A stretch of DNA of 15,583 nucleotides from Dielma sp000508965 (GTDB lineage: Bacteria > Bacillota_I > Bacilli_A > Erysipelotrichales > Erysipelotrichaceae): contig BAHV02000005.1 in assembly GCA_000508965.1 (NCBI GenBank), positions 1 through 15,583 of the forward strand. Direction: 5' to 3'. The position numbers and the translations under genes were made by a program. Of the stretch, positions 8,280 to 15,519 are shown piece by piece; the stretch's first letter is position 1, and each line of letters starts with the position of its first letter. The notes under the pieces are model-generated. The model was not told where the DNA came from. It searched no databases and worked only from the letters and a program-made list of their open reading frames with translations.

Positions 8280-9632
8280 TTAAACGAATCTGCTGGATTT
8301 ATTCCATGCCCAGCCTGACAATAAACCTAATATCATCCAAAAAAATGGTGCAACATCGATTACACTTATATTAAATATTGCCTGAAATAGATAACCTATA
8401 ACAGCAATAAATAAGCCGATATATAAATAATCGAATTTTAAATCTTTTTTCAAATACATTTTTTTAAACTCATTAATACTTTTCTTAATAGTATAAAAAT
8501 AGAGCGTTAAATAGCATAGCAAAACCGGTATGCCTTGAGTGATAAGTATTTGAATATACTCATTATGAGCCTTGTTAAAAAATTCATCACGTACAGGAAA
8601 TACAGCATGATAGGCTTCACCAAATGTATCAGGGCCGCTTCCGGATAGCCAGTATGTAGGTACTAAAGTCAATGACTCTTTCCAAACCAAGAACCTTCTT
8701 GCACCAGATTCTACTGTAATTTCACCGCCTGTCAGTAAATTTTTTAAATCTTCAAACATCACTATAATTTGTTCAATGTAATTGTTATCTGTAAGTAAAA
8801 GTAAAGAGGATATACCGAATATTCCAATAACCATAGCTATTAACAGAAGTTTAAATGAGCTTAATGTATCACTATAATTTGTATATTGTTTTCTTGTCAA
8901 AACCAAATATACAAAGAAAATAATAATCATTATACAGGTTCCAAACAATGCACTCATGGCATCAGTCAATATCATTGTTAGTAAAAATAAAATTAAACAT
9001 ATTAAATAAATAATTCTTTCTTTAATTGTTTTGGAAAAATAGAAGAAGGCACTGGCTAAGCCACATAGTAAAACTGTATATGTTCCCATAAAATTAGGAT
9101 TACCAGCCACACCACTTATAGCATGATAACTGGCGTAACGGTCAATGACTATATTTTCAAATAAATCAAATCGTTGACAGAGCCCATATAATGAATGGAT
9201 CACACCAATAAACAAGAACATTCTTATTAGATTCAAGCGCAGCTTATCATCATTTAAAATAGCTGAGCTTAAAAATATCGTATAATAAGACAGTAACATG
9301 AATAAGCCTTCAAAGCGGCCATTTGTACCCCAGATTGAGGTGGTCGGATTTATGGATCTTATCGTTGAGAGAATTGCTAGTACAGTCATTAGACAAATTA
9401 GTACAGGTATAAATTTTGCGTTGAATCTTAATCCGCCTAATACTATTCCAAATATCATCGTTATGAATAAGAGAATGCTTATTATGTATATACTGTTTTG
9501 TATTGCATTATAGTAATTACCTGCTGCAAGTATCAGATAGTGTGAAGCAGGTATAAATAACATTAAACCAATTAATAAGATAAAAATGAAATGCTGACAA
9601 ATATTCGAAATGTATCTTTGTAAATCGCTCAT
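8280..9632 (-). CDS. O-antigen ligase/polymerase family membrane protein (likely Wzy-type polymerase)
   Basis: A 450-aa polytopic membrane protein with roughly 10-12 hydrophobic helices. Between later helices is a large extracellular loop (about 280-355) ending in NKAHNEYIQILITQGI (H356, N357), the His-Asn signature of the Wzy_C/O-antigen ligase domain. In a Gram-positive cell with a Wzx flippase, this protein would most simply polymerise the repeat units outside the membrane, though ligase activity to another acceptor cannot be excluded. The ATG at 9632 follows GGAGA by 7 nt; a TTG two codons upstream would abut the ribosome binding site and is rejected. It is the first gene of the operon, about 18 nt downstream of the predicted transcription start. 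Confidence 0.88.
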   Translation of the reverse strand: MSDLQRYISNICQHFIFILLIGLMLFIPASHYLILAAGNYYNAIQNSIYIISILLFITMIFGIVLGGLRFNAKFIPVLICLMTVLAILSTIRSINPTTSIWGTNGRFEGLFMLLSYYTIFLSSAILNDDKLRLNLIRMFLFIGVIHSLYGLCQRFDLFENIVIDRYASYHAISGVAGNPNFMGTYTVLLCGLASAFFYFSKTIKERIIYLICLILFLLTMILTDAMSALFGTCIMIIIFFVYLVLTRKQYTNYSDTLSSFKLLLIAMVIGIFGISSLLLLTDNNYIEQIIVMFEDLKNLLTGGEITVESGARRFLVWKESLTLVPTYWLSGSGPDTFGEAYHAVFPVRDEFFNKAHNEYIQILITQGIPVLLCYLTLYFYTIKKSINEFKKMYLKKDLKFDYLYIGLFIAVIGYLFQAIFNISVIDVAPFFWMILGLLSGWAWNKSSRFV

Positions 9633-9656
9633 GATCAATCTCCATTTCTAATACTA

Positions 9657-9685
9657 ATTTTATCACATTACAATTATTGACTCAA
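9657..9685 (-). promoter_or_regulatory. Predicted promoter of the polysaccharide operon
   Basis: On the minus strand, TTGAGT (9685-9680) and TAAAAT (9662-9657) are separated by 17 bp, a good sigmaA-type promoter. It would start transcription near 9650, about 18 nt before the ATG. The palindrome ATTGACTCAAT (9676-9686) covers the -35 box and could be an operator. A second possible promoter, TTGATA-17-TAACAT, lies at 9734-9762. The 342-bp gap between the divergent genes (9633-9974) holds these elements, the surface-protein promoter and the left repeat, and nothing else I can identify. Confidence 0.6.
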
Positions 9686-9838
9686 TGTAATTCCCTAATC
9701 AGCAAATGATACATTTTAATTGTGTTGAAATATATGTTATTAATTTAGTCTTTTATTATCAAGAGAAAGGTTCTTTTTTTATAACTTTAATGCCTTTGTT
9801 AACAGAAATATAATTGGGTATATGCCTAAATAAGAAAA

Positions 9839-9867
9839 TTGAATACTTATATTATCCTTAATATAAA
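9839..9867 (+). promoter_or_regulatory. Predicted promoter of the rightward surface-protein gene, just outside the inverted repeat
   Basis: TTGAAT (9839-9844) and TATAAA (9862-9867) are spaced by exactly 17 bp, a good match to a sigmaA promoter. Transcription would start near 9874, 13 bp before the left copy of the 159-bp repeat. This gives a leader of about 100 nt for the gene at 9975. Because the promoter is outside the repeat, it would stay in place if the segment between the repeats inverted. A partly symmetric GGTATATGCC (9817-9826) lies 12 bp upstream. Confidence 0.65.
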
Positions 9868-9886
9868 GCAAATTTATTGTTCTATG

Positions 9887-10045
9887 GAAAGCATGCACAA
9901 ACAATAGACATAAAAGTGTCCTAAAATAAGTTAATTCCAATAGGGAAAGAGAAAGAGAGAGGAGATTTATTTATATGAATAAATATTCAAGTAAGGCCGT
10001 TAAGACTGCTGCTACCGTTGGTATGTCTTTGGCTATGGTTTTAAG
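9887..10045 (+). repeat. Left copy of the 159-bp inverted repeat (leader, ribosome binding site, signal-peptide start)
   Basis: This stretch matches the reverse complement of 13926-14084 at 157 of 159 positions by eye. The differences are at 9914 and 10043, and 128 bases (9915-10042) are identical without break. It begins GAAAGCATGC and contains about 88 nt of leader, a 24-nt all-purine tract with the AGGAG ribosome binding site (9942-9965), and the first 23-24 codons. Similarity stops abruptly on both sides. Such near-identity in noncoding and synonymous positions implies recent or continuing recombination between the copies. Confidence 0.95.
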
Positions 10046-11924
10046 TGCTGTACCTGCTGTAGGTAATGCAGTTGTTGCACAAGCTGCAATCACAACACCT
10101 GTAAGTGCTAGAACTACTGCAGCTGAGGCACAGAAAATGTTGGCTGCTGTATTGGAAGAAATCACAGATTATGCTGATTTAAACAACGATAGTAAACTAG
10201 CTGATGGTGCTGATGTAATAGCTACAATCTCAGATACTTCAACAGAAAAAATTAGTGTAACGATTGCAGATGGTACGAAATTATCAGGTTTGAAGGATAT
10301 TACAGTTGCTGTCAAGCAAAACGATGGTAGTACTCCATTGACTAATGGTAAGAATGGTATTACGGATGGCACAAAATTAGAAGAATTGGCTCAATATTTA
10401 GTAGCGAATTCTTATGCTATGGATTCTAGTGATATTGATGAAGATGTCATTGATTTTGCAAAATTCATTAAAGGATACACCGATGGTGTTGGGGCATTTA
10501 ATAGTTATTTAACTAATGGTGCTTTAAAAGTAGATGGTGATGGTGCAATTATCACCACTGTTTCTACAGGAGGTGTTACCGGTACTTCTAAAGAGAAGGA
10601 AAATATTGTTAAGATATACAGAAATATTATTGACAATGAAAAATATTTGAATGCTGCATTGGCAGCAGCAACTGCTGATACAGATTTAAAAACATTTGCA
10701 TCCTTCAAAGATGAAGTAAAAGATTATCTTAATGAGAATGAAGATGTTTACAACAAAGAATATGTAAAACAATTAGAAGATACAATTTTAGTTGATGGCA
10801 TTTCAGTTTATGATGCAGTAGAAAAGGGCGAAACAATCAACTATTCAAAACTAAGTAAAGTTGAAAAAGTCTTAAAAGATATCAAAAATGATGATGATGC
10901 AGCATTAAAGAAAATTGCTAAGTATGCTGATGTTAAAGAAGCTGAAGAAGTAGCTGCTTATATCGATGGATTGGATACAATCGTTACTGAAATGAAAGAA
11001 GTCAAAGACCTTCTGAAATCAACAAATGCTGATGTTAAAGCTTATAAGAAAGATTTAGCTAAAAAAGTTAGCGAATTAGTAGCTGCTGCCAAAACCTATG
11101 CAACAACTGAAAATGAAAATAACGAAAAAACACTAAATCAAAAATTAAATGCATTTAGAGAAGCTGATGTAACAGCATTAAAGGATTTCGTAGAAGACTA
11201 TATTGGTCAATTCTATACATTAACTCCAAAGCAATTAAGTAGTGGTAAATATGTAGTTCGTTTGGCAAATGCTGATTATGGTCGTTATGTTACTAATGAA
11301 AACGTATTTGATCTATTAGAATCTGATTCTGATGAAAATGGTTTACAATATTTGTTAACTACTACTATTAGTGCAAATGATAGTGCAGATACTTATTATG
11401 ATACTTTAGTAACTACTGTTACTACTGTTGAAGAATTATTGAAAGCTGTAACTACGGATATCGATGGTATCACGATGAGCTCTACATTGACTGACAAGCA
11501 AGCTGCTAAGATTGTTGCTGCTAGAAAAGCATTAAATCAATTAGTAACGGATGGCAAGATTGATGGTGAATATTCTTCTGCATTGACATCAAAAGAAAAG
11601 AAAGCAGTATTAGCTAATGCTGAATTAATTGAAACATTATACTTCAAACTGATCATGAACGGTACAGTTACTGCTTCAGGTTGGGTAGATAAAGGTAATG
11701 GTGAATGGGATTACATCGCTGAAGACGGTTCTAGACCAACTAAATGGATCGCTTCTGGTGCTAATTGGTATTATGTAAAGAACGGTACAATGTTACGTAA
11801 CTCTTGGATCGCTTCTGATGCTCAGGGTACTAGATGGTACTATGTTGATGATAACGGCGTAATGGTTTCTAATACAACTGTTAACGGTTATACATTCAAC
11901 TCTTACGGCGTTTGGGTTAAATAG
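9975..11924 (+). CDS. Secreted surface protein A with C-terminal cell-wall-binding-type repeats
   Basis: A 649-aa exported protein of unknown function. A signal peptide (basic MNKYSSKAVK, then a hydrophobic Ala-rich core) likely ends near VVAQA (residues 33-37). About 530 residues of acidic, Lys/Glu/Ala-rich, mostly helical sequence follow, with no domain I recognise. The last 83 residues (567-649) carry Trp/Tyr/Gly repeats such as GNGEWDYIAEDG, NWYYVKNGTM and RWYYVDDNGVMV, like the choline/glucan-binding repeats that hold proteins non-covalently on the wall. There is no LPXTG or membrane anchor. It is a paralogue of the facing gene: the first 24 codons are nearly identical in DNA, the final ~160 residues are recognisably related, and the middle has diverged. 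The strong promoter, long leader and own terminator suggest an abundant, S-layer-like product. Confidence 0.88.
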   Translation: MNKYSSKAVKTAATVGMSLAMVLSAVPAVGNAVVAQAAITTPVSARTTAAEAQKMLAAVLEEITDYADLNNDSKLADGADVIATISDTSTEKISVTIADGTKLSGLKDITVAVKQNDGSTPLTNGKNGITDGTKLEELAQYLVANSYAMDSSDIDEDVIDFAKFIKGYTDGVGAFNSYLTNGALKVDGDGAIITTVSTGGVTGTSKEKENIVKIYRNIIDNEKYLNAALAAATADTDLKTFASFKDEVKDYLNENEDVYNKEYVKQLEDTILVDGISVYDAVEKGETINYSKLSKVEKVLKDIKNDDDAALKKIAKYADVKEAEEVAAYIDGLDTIVTEMKEVKDLLKSTNADVKAYKKDLAKKVSELVAAAKTYATTENENNEKTLNQKLNAFREADVTALKDFVEDYIGQFYTLTPKQLSSGKYVVRLANADYGRYVTNENVFDLLESDSDENGLQYLLTTTISANDSADTYYDTLVTTVTTVEELLKAVTTDIDGITMSSTLTDKQAAKIVAARKALNQLVTDGKIDGEYSSALTSKEKKAVLANAELIETLYFKLIMNGTVTASGWVDKGNGEWDYIAEDGSRPTKWIASGANWYYVKNGTMLRNSWIASDAQGTRWYYVDDNGVMVSNTTVNGYTFNSYGVWVK

Positions 11925-11947
11925 TTTACATTCAATCAATACTTAAG

Positions 11948-11972
11948 GGAGATTCGTTTGGATCTCCTTTTT
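11948..11972 (+). terminator. Rho-independent terminator of surface protein A
   Basis: GGAGATTC (11948-11955) pairs with GGATCTCC (11960-11967) through eight base pairs including one T-G, around a GTTT loop, and is followed by TTTTT. It lies 24 nt after the stop codon. It is the first of two terminators back to back between the convergent genes. Confidence 0.88.
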
Positions 11973-11978
11973 GTGTAC

Positions 11979-12009
11979 AAAAAAAGAGATGCACATTGCT
12001 GTACACCTC
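11979..12009 (-). terminator. Rho-independent terminator of surface protein B
   Basis: On the minus strand GAGGTGTACA (12009-12000) pairs with TGTGCATCTC (11995-11986) through ten base pairs with two G-T wobbles and a GCAA loop, followed by seven T. It lies 25 nt after the stop of the leftward surface-protein gene. It insulates the two convergent genes from each other's transcripts. Confidence 0.9.
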
Positions 12010-12034
12010 AAGTTTAGTTATTCAGTTTTTACAA

Positions 12035-13996
12035 TTAACCGTTGTAAGAAGGGCTCATGTAAACGCCGTAAGAATTGATCCAGCAGCCATCTACAGATTG
12101 ATTCGTAACCATCTTACCAGCATTGTCTAAGTAGTACCAGCGACCGCCGTCAGTAGCCAACCAAGTATTTCTCAGCATCTTACCGTCTTTGATCATATAC
12201 CAATCAGAACCAGAAGCAACCCATTTGTAAGCAGCAGGAGTACCGTCTTCATTGTTGTAACCCCAATCACCGTTACCCATTGAATACCAACCAGCAACAT
12301 TCGTTACACCTAAGTTGTCGAATGCTTCACGTAAGTTAGTAATCTTAGTTTCAGCTTTACGCACTTCTTTATATTCGTCAGCAGTTAAATTAGCTTTATA
12401 CTTATCAGTCAATTCATAGATAGCATCTTCAGCAGCTTCTAATGTAGCTTTATCACTAGCTTTGATATTAACCGGTGTTAATTTAGCAATGTCAGTAGTC
12501 ACTGCTTTCAAATCAGCAGCTACTTTTTCCATACGTGCAGCTACTTTATCATAACCAAATTCACCAGTTTCTGTATCAGCCAAAGCCCACAGATAGCTAG
12601 GGAATGCCGTTTTAAATGTTGATTGTTGAGATGCAGTTGCTGTATCAACAAATCCAGATTTATCTACATAATAGTTACCGATTTTCTTCGTTTCCATCGT
12701 GTATAATTCATCCATTACATCTTCTTTTGCAGCTTTTAAAATTGCAAATTCATCAGAATTTATAACTTTTGCTAATTCAGATGCTTTAGCAAATTTACCG
12801 GCTAAAGTTTTTACTGTGATATCATCGTAAGATGAATCTCTGTTTGCAACTTTAGTTTTTGTATAATCAGTATATGAATCAGATTTGAAGACATCTTTTG
12901 TACCACTAATGTCATCCAGCAATGCTTGATAAGCATCTAAAATAGCAATAACAGCATCTTCATCTTCGAAATCATCATAACGATCATGGTTCTTAATTTT
13001 ATTCATACGTGACTTAATAGCAGAAGAACTATTTAATTTAATGTAGTCTCCGTTTGTCCAGCCTGTTACTTCTTGAATTGATTCAGTTGCACCCTTTACA
13101 GTATTTCCTGGTGTAAAAGTTTTTTGATCTAAATCAGCTTGTAAAACAGCATCGAAAGACAAAACAAAGTTAGCTAATGCTTCATCGTCAGTATCTTCAA
13201 CATATTCTGAAATGTTTGCATCCAATAAATCTCTAACTAAAGCGAAAGCACCTTCTTCTTCTGAAGTCAAATTATCAGCATAGTCATCATAGAAATCATT
13301 CAATTTCTTTAAATCTTTCCTAGCTGCTGTTAAATTAACTTTAGTTTTTAACCCTTCAGTAGTATAAACACCATTAGTTGTTGCAGGATTAGCAGGATCA
13401 GTATTATCAACATCAACAACTAATTTGTCAAAAACAGTTTTAAGTAAACCATCTTTTGCCATATCGATTTCATCGATACTTGTTCCATCAAATGTTGTAG
13501 TATGGTTAGAAGCAACAGTACCCTTTTCTAATTGTAAATCGCCTGCTACTAAAGCGGTAGTACCATAACCTGCTCCCTTAAACATTTCATAATATGCTTT
13601 TACAGTATCACGCATTTTAATTGCATCAGCTCTAAGCGGTTCGCTAGATGTGCATTGTGTAATTGCTGCTGTAACATAAGAATATAAATCATCTTTTGCT
13701 TCAGTTGTATATGGAGCTGAAAGTAAAATGAATAGATTTGCCTTATCTGCTGTACCAGCGTTAAGCCCATCTAGCATTACATCAGTCATGTCTACTATAG
13801 TTTCTGAATTAGCGCTAGCGAATTCGTCCATACCCATGCCATTCTTTAAGAATTCTTCTAAACCGTTAACTGCAGTAGCACAACTTGATACTGTTGCGGC
13901 AGTAGCAAACACAGGAGCAGCATTGCTCAAAACCATAGCCAAAGACATACCAACGGTAGCAGCAGTCTTAACGGCCTTACTTGAATATTTATTCAT
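12035..13996 (-). CDS. Secreted surface protein B with C-terminal cell-wall-binding-type repeats, paralogue of protein A
   Basis: A 653-aa exported protein of unknown function. The first 24 residues match those of protein A, then the signal peptide diverges, with probable cleavage after APVFA (27-31). The body is acidic and mostly helical. Near residue 500 a segment containing LKAVTTDI is shared with protein A and leads into a heptad-like stretch (SDKATLEAAEDAIYELTDKY, LTADEYKEVRKAE). The C-terminal 87 residues (567-653) hold wall-binding-type repeats: GNGDWGYNNEDG, DWYMIKDGKMLRNTW, RWYYLDNAGKMV. Length and architecture closely parallel protein A, pointing to interchangeable surface-layer or adhesin-like proteins. 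Its leader and ribosome binding site are the right copy of the inverted repeat. Upstream of that copy I see no good promoter, so in this orientation it may be silent or weakly expressed. Confidence 0.87.
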   Translation of the reverse strand: MNKYSSKAVKTAATVGMSLAMVLSNAAPVFATAATVSSCATAVNGLEEFLKNGMGMDEFASANSETIVDMTDVMLDGLNAGTADKANLFILLSAPYTTEAKDDLYSYVTAAITQCTSSEPLRADAIKMRDTVKAYYEMFKGAGYGTTALVAGDLQLEKGTVASNHTTTFDGTSIDEIDMAKDGLLKTVFDKLVVDVDNTDPANPATTNGVYTTEGLKTKVNLTAARKDLKKLNDFYDDYADNLTSEEEGAFALVRDLLDANISEYVEDTDDEALANFVLSFDAVLQADLDQKTFTPGNTVKGATESIQEVTGWTNGDYIKLNSSSAIKSRMNKIKNHDRYDDFEDEDAVIAILDAYQALLDDISGTKDVFKSDSYTDYTKTKVANRDSSYDDITVKTLAGKFAKASELAKVINSDEFAILKAAKEDVMDELYTMETKKIGNYYVDKSGFVDTATASQQSTFKTAFPSYLWALADTETGEFGYDKVAARMEKVAADLKAVTTDIAKLTPVNIKASDKATLEAAEDAIYELTDKYKANLTADEYKEVRKAETKITNLREAFDNLGVTNVAGWYSMGNGDWGYNNEDGTPAAYKWVASGSDWYMIKDGKMLRNTWLATDGGRWYYLDNAGKMVTNQSVDGCWINSYGVYMSPSYNG

Positions 13997-14084
13997 ATAA
14001 ATAAATCTCCTCTCTCTTTCTCTTTCCCTATTGGAATTAACTTATTTTAGGACACTCTTATGTCTATTGTTTGTGCATGCTTTC
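13926..14084 (-). repeat. Right copy of the 159-bp inverted repeat
   Basis: This is the reverse-oriented partner of 9887-10045, differing at two positions. It carries the same GAAAGCATGC outer end, leader, purine-rich ribosome binding site region and signal-peptide start for protein B. The inner edges of the two copies are about 3.88 kb apart. A crossover between them would invert the DNA between without breaking either reading frame, since both genes share the same first 22 codons. Confidence 0.95.
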
Positions 14085-14135
14085 AAAAGAAGATTCAATG
14101 CTTCCTTTTCATCAACTATTTTAAAATTTTAATGG

Positions 14136-14163
14136 ATTATAGATGGCATATAACAACAAATAA
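14136..14163 (-). promoter_or_regulatory. Weak candidate promoter upstream of surface protein B
   Basis: On the minus strand TATAAT (14141-14136) is a perfect -10 hexamer, but the best -35 position, TTATTT at 16 bp spacing, matches poorly. The start would be over 40 bp outside the right repeat. Other -10-like hexamers in the AT-rich stretch 14161-14220 also lack a -35 partner. I list it mainly to record that no element here matches the promoter facing protein A. Confidence 0.25.
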
Positions 14164-14243
14164 GATATTATAAGATTGCATACTTTATAATCAGCTTATA
14201 GTATAATTTGTATTTATTTTAAGTAAGTTCAAATTCAAACATG

Positions 14244-14273
14244 AAAAGGCACTCACCTTTAAGATGAATGCCT
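14244..14273 (-). terminator. Rho-independent terminator of the Fic gene
   Basis: On the minus strand AGGCATTCATCTT and AAGGTGAGTGCCT form a long stem of up to 13 bp with two wobble pairs, followed by TTTT. It lies about 72 nt after the Fic stop codon. It should stop Fic transcripts from entering the surface-protein B gene, so that gene needs its own promoter. Confidence 0.8.
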
Positions 14274-14344
14274 CCTGTTATAAACTTTGTATCCTTTTAA
14301 ATATGAATTATATTTAAGGGATTAGTATAGAGAATAAGCGTATT

Positions 14345-15409
14345 TTATTTCAAACGTACATAGTAAGTTGCTTTTCCAGAGCCATTTCTCACTAACTCTC
14401 CTGATTCAACCAGTTTCCGTAAAGAACCTTCTATTGAACTAATACTCAATGATGGGCATAATTCCCATATATCATGTTTAGTGAATTTACCTAATTTATT
14501 TTGTGTAGCCTTTTTTACAATTTCTACAGCAGGTAATTTAGTTTCTATTATGAAAAATCTATCTTCAAAATCTTTATAGGCAGATAAAATAATCCCTAAA
14601 AGATACTTAATGAAAGGAATTATATCCTCACTACCATCATGCCAACCATTTTGTGAACGATTCAATGCATCATAATATAAATCCTTATTCTGAGCTATTT
14701 TGGCTTCTAAAGAAATATATTTACCTACATAAAAGCCATTTTTGTATAACAATAAGGTTGTGAGCAAACGACTGATTCTTCCGTTTCCATCGTTAAAAGG
14801 ATGAATGCAAAGGAAGTCATGAATAAATATAGGAATGGCAATCAAAGGTTCTACTTCAAAGTTTCCAATAACTCGATTATACTCTTCACAAATTTTATCC
14901 AACGCTTCAGCAGTTTCAATTGGAGCAAGCGGAGTAAATAGCGTTTTTGTATGCCCATCAAGATATTTGACACTGATATAATTTTGAACATTTTTTATTT
15001 TGCCTGCCATTGGGTTATTCATATGATTATACATGATTTTATGCAATTGTAAGATATAGTTTCTAGTAACAGAAATAGTATCAAAGCTATCATGGATAAT
15101 ATTAAGAACATCTCGGTACCCGGCAATTTCTTGTTCATCCCTATTTCTTGGAGTAGTTTTTTCTTCGACTAACTGTTTGATTCGAGTATTGGTTGTGACA
15201 ATACCTTCGATAGCATTTGAGGCCTCCGTACTTTGTATCTTTGCAATTTCAACAAGTTTTTCAAGTTCGGCTGATCGTTGCTTTAGATATTGCTCCTGTT
15301 TCCCCATTTCTTTATAGATTGCAGCAATATAAGCCAGAATGTCAGAATCCCATTTTTGATCTCTGATTTTTGAATAATTAAAATCTCTCATTCCCTTATG
15401 CACCACCAT
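14345..15409 (-). CDS. Fic-domain protein (class II, probable protein AMPylase) with C-terminal winged helix
   Basis: A 354-aa Fic family protein. The N-terminal region carries the inhibitory motif SNAIEG (S64, E68, G69), matching the [S/T]xxxE[G/N] of class II Fic enzymes, whose Glu blocks ATP binding. The core motif HPFNDGNGR (203-211) supplies catalytic His203 and the phosphate-binding loop. The last ~55 residues (GKFTKHDIWELCP onward) look like a winged helix. Such proteins transfer AMP to hydroxyl groups of target proteins; the target is unknown. No antitoxin-like partner gene is beside it, as expected when inhibition is built in. A longer TTG-initiated form is possible, but a promoter lies inside that extension, so I place the start at the ATG at 15409; a second ATG at 15391 is equally possible. 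Confidence 0.85.
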   Translation of the reverse strand: MVVHKGMRDFNYSKIRDQKWDSDILAYIAAIYKEMGKQEQYLKQRSAELEKLVEIAKIQSTEASNAIEGIVTTNTRIKQLVEEKTTPRNRDEQEIAGYRDVLNIIHDSFDTISVTRNYILQLHKIMYNHMNNPMAGKIKNVQNYISVKYLDGHTKTLFTPLAPIETAEALDKICEEYNRVIGNFEVEPLIAIPIFIHDFLCIHPFNDGNGRISRLLTTLLLYKNGFYVGKYISLEAKIAQNKDLYYDALNRSQNGWHDGSEDIIPFIKYLLGIILSAYKDFEDRFFIIETKLPAVEIVKKATQNKLGKFTKHDIWELCPSLSISSIEGSLRKLVESGELVRNGSGKATYYVRLK

Positions 15410-15418
15410 TTCCCTTAA

Positions 15419-15447
15419 ATTATACACAAAATTAAGGGAATAGTCAA
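15419..15447 (-). promoter_or_regulatory. Strong predicted promoter of the Fic gene
   Basis: On the minus strand TTGACT (15447-15442) and TATAAT (15424-15419) are separated by 17 bp: five of six and six of six consensus matches. Transcription should start near 15412, only a few bases before the ATG at 15409. Translation therefore starts almost leaderless there, or at the ATG at 15391. Confidence 0.75.
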
Positions 15448-15505
15448 AATCATAATAATAATAGATTTCAATAAAGATCTGTTCATATGTGTGATATTTA
15501 TTATT

Positions 15506-15519
15506 AAGGTATATACCTT
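15506..15519. repeat. Perfect 14-bp palindrome upstream of the Fic promoter
   Basis: AAGGTATATACCTT reads the same on both strands. It lies about 58 bp upstream of the Fic -35 box, in the 136-bp stretch at the right edge that otherwise shows no gene. A similar GGTATATGCC occurs 12 bp before the -35 box of the surface-protein A promoter. It could be a protein-binding site for either the Fic gene or a rightward gene outside the window. Confidence 0.35.

Noticed and set aside
13728..14000. Open frame on the plus strand opposite the start of protein B, sharing its C-terminus with one on the minus strand opposite the start of protein A (9971-10165)
   Set aside because: Their shared protein end is only the antisense reading of the inverted repeat; there is no ribosome binding site or plausible protein, and the sense frames are clearly coding.
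9887..14084. Inverted repeats as the ends of a transposon or insertion sequence
   Set aside because: The repeats contain the functional leaders and signal-peptide codons of the two genes, and no transposase lies between them.
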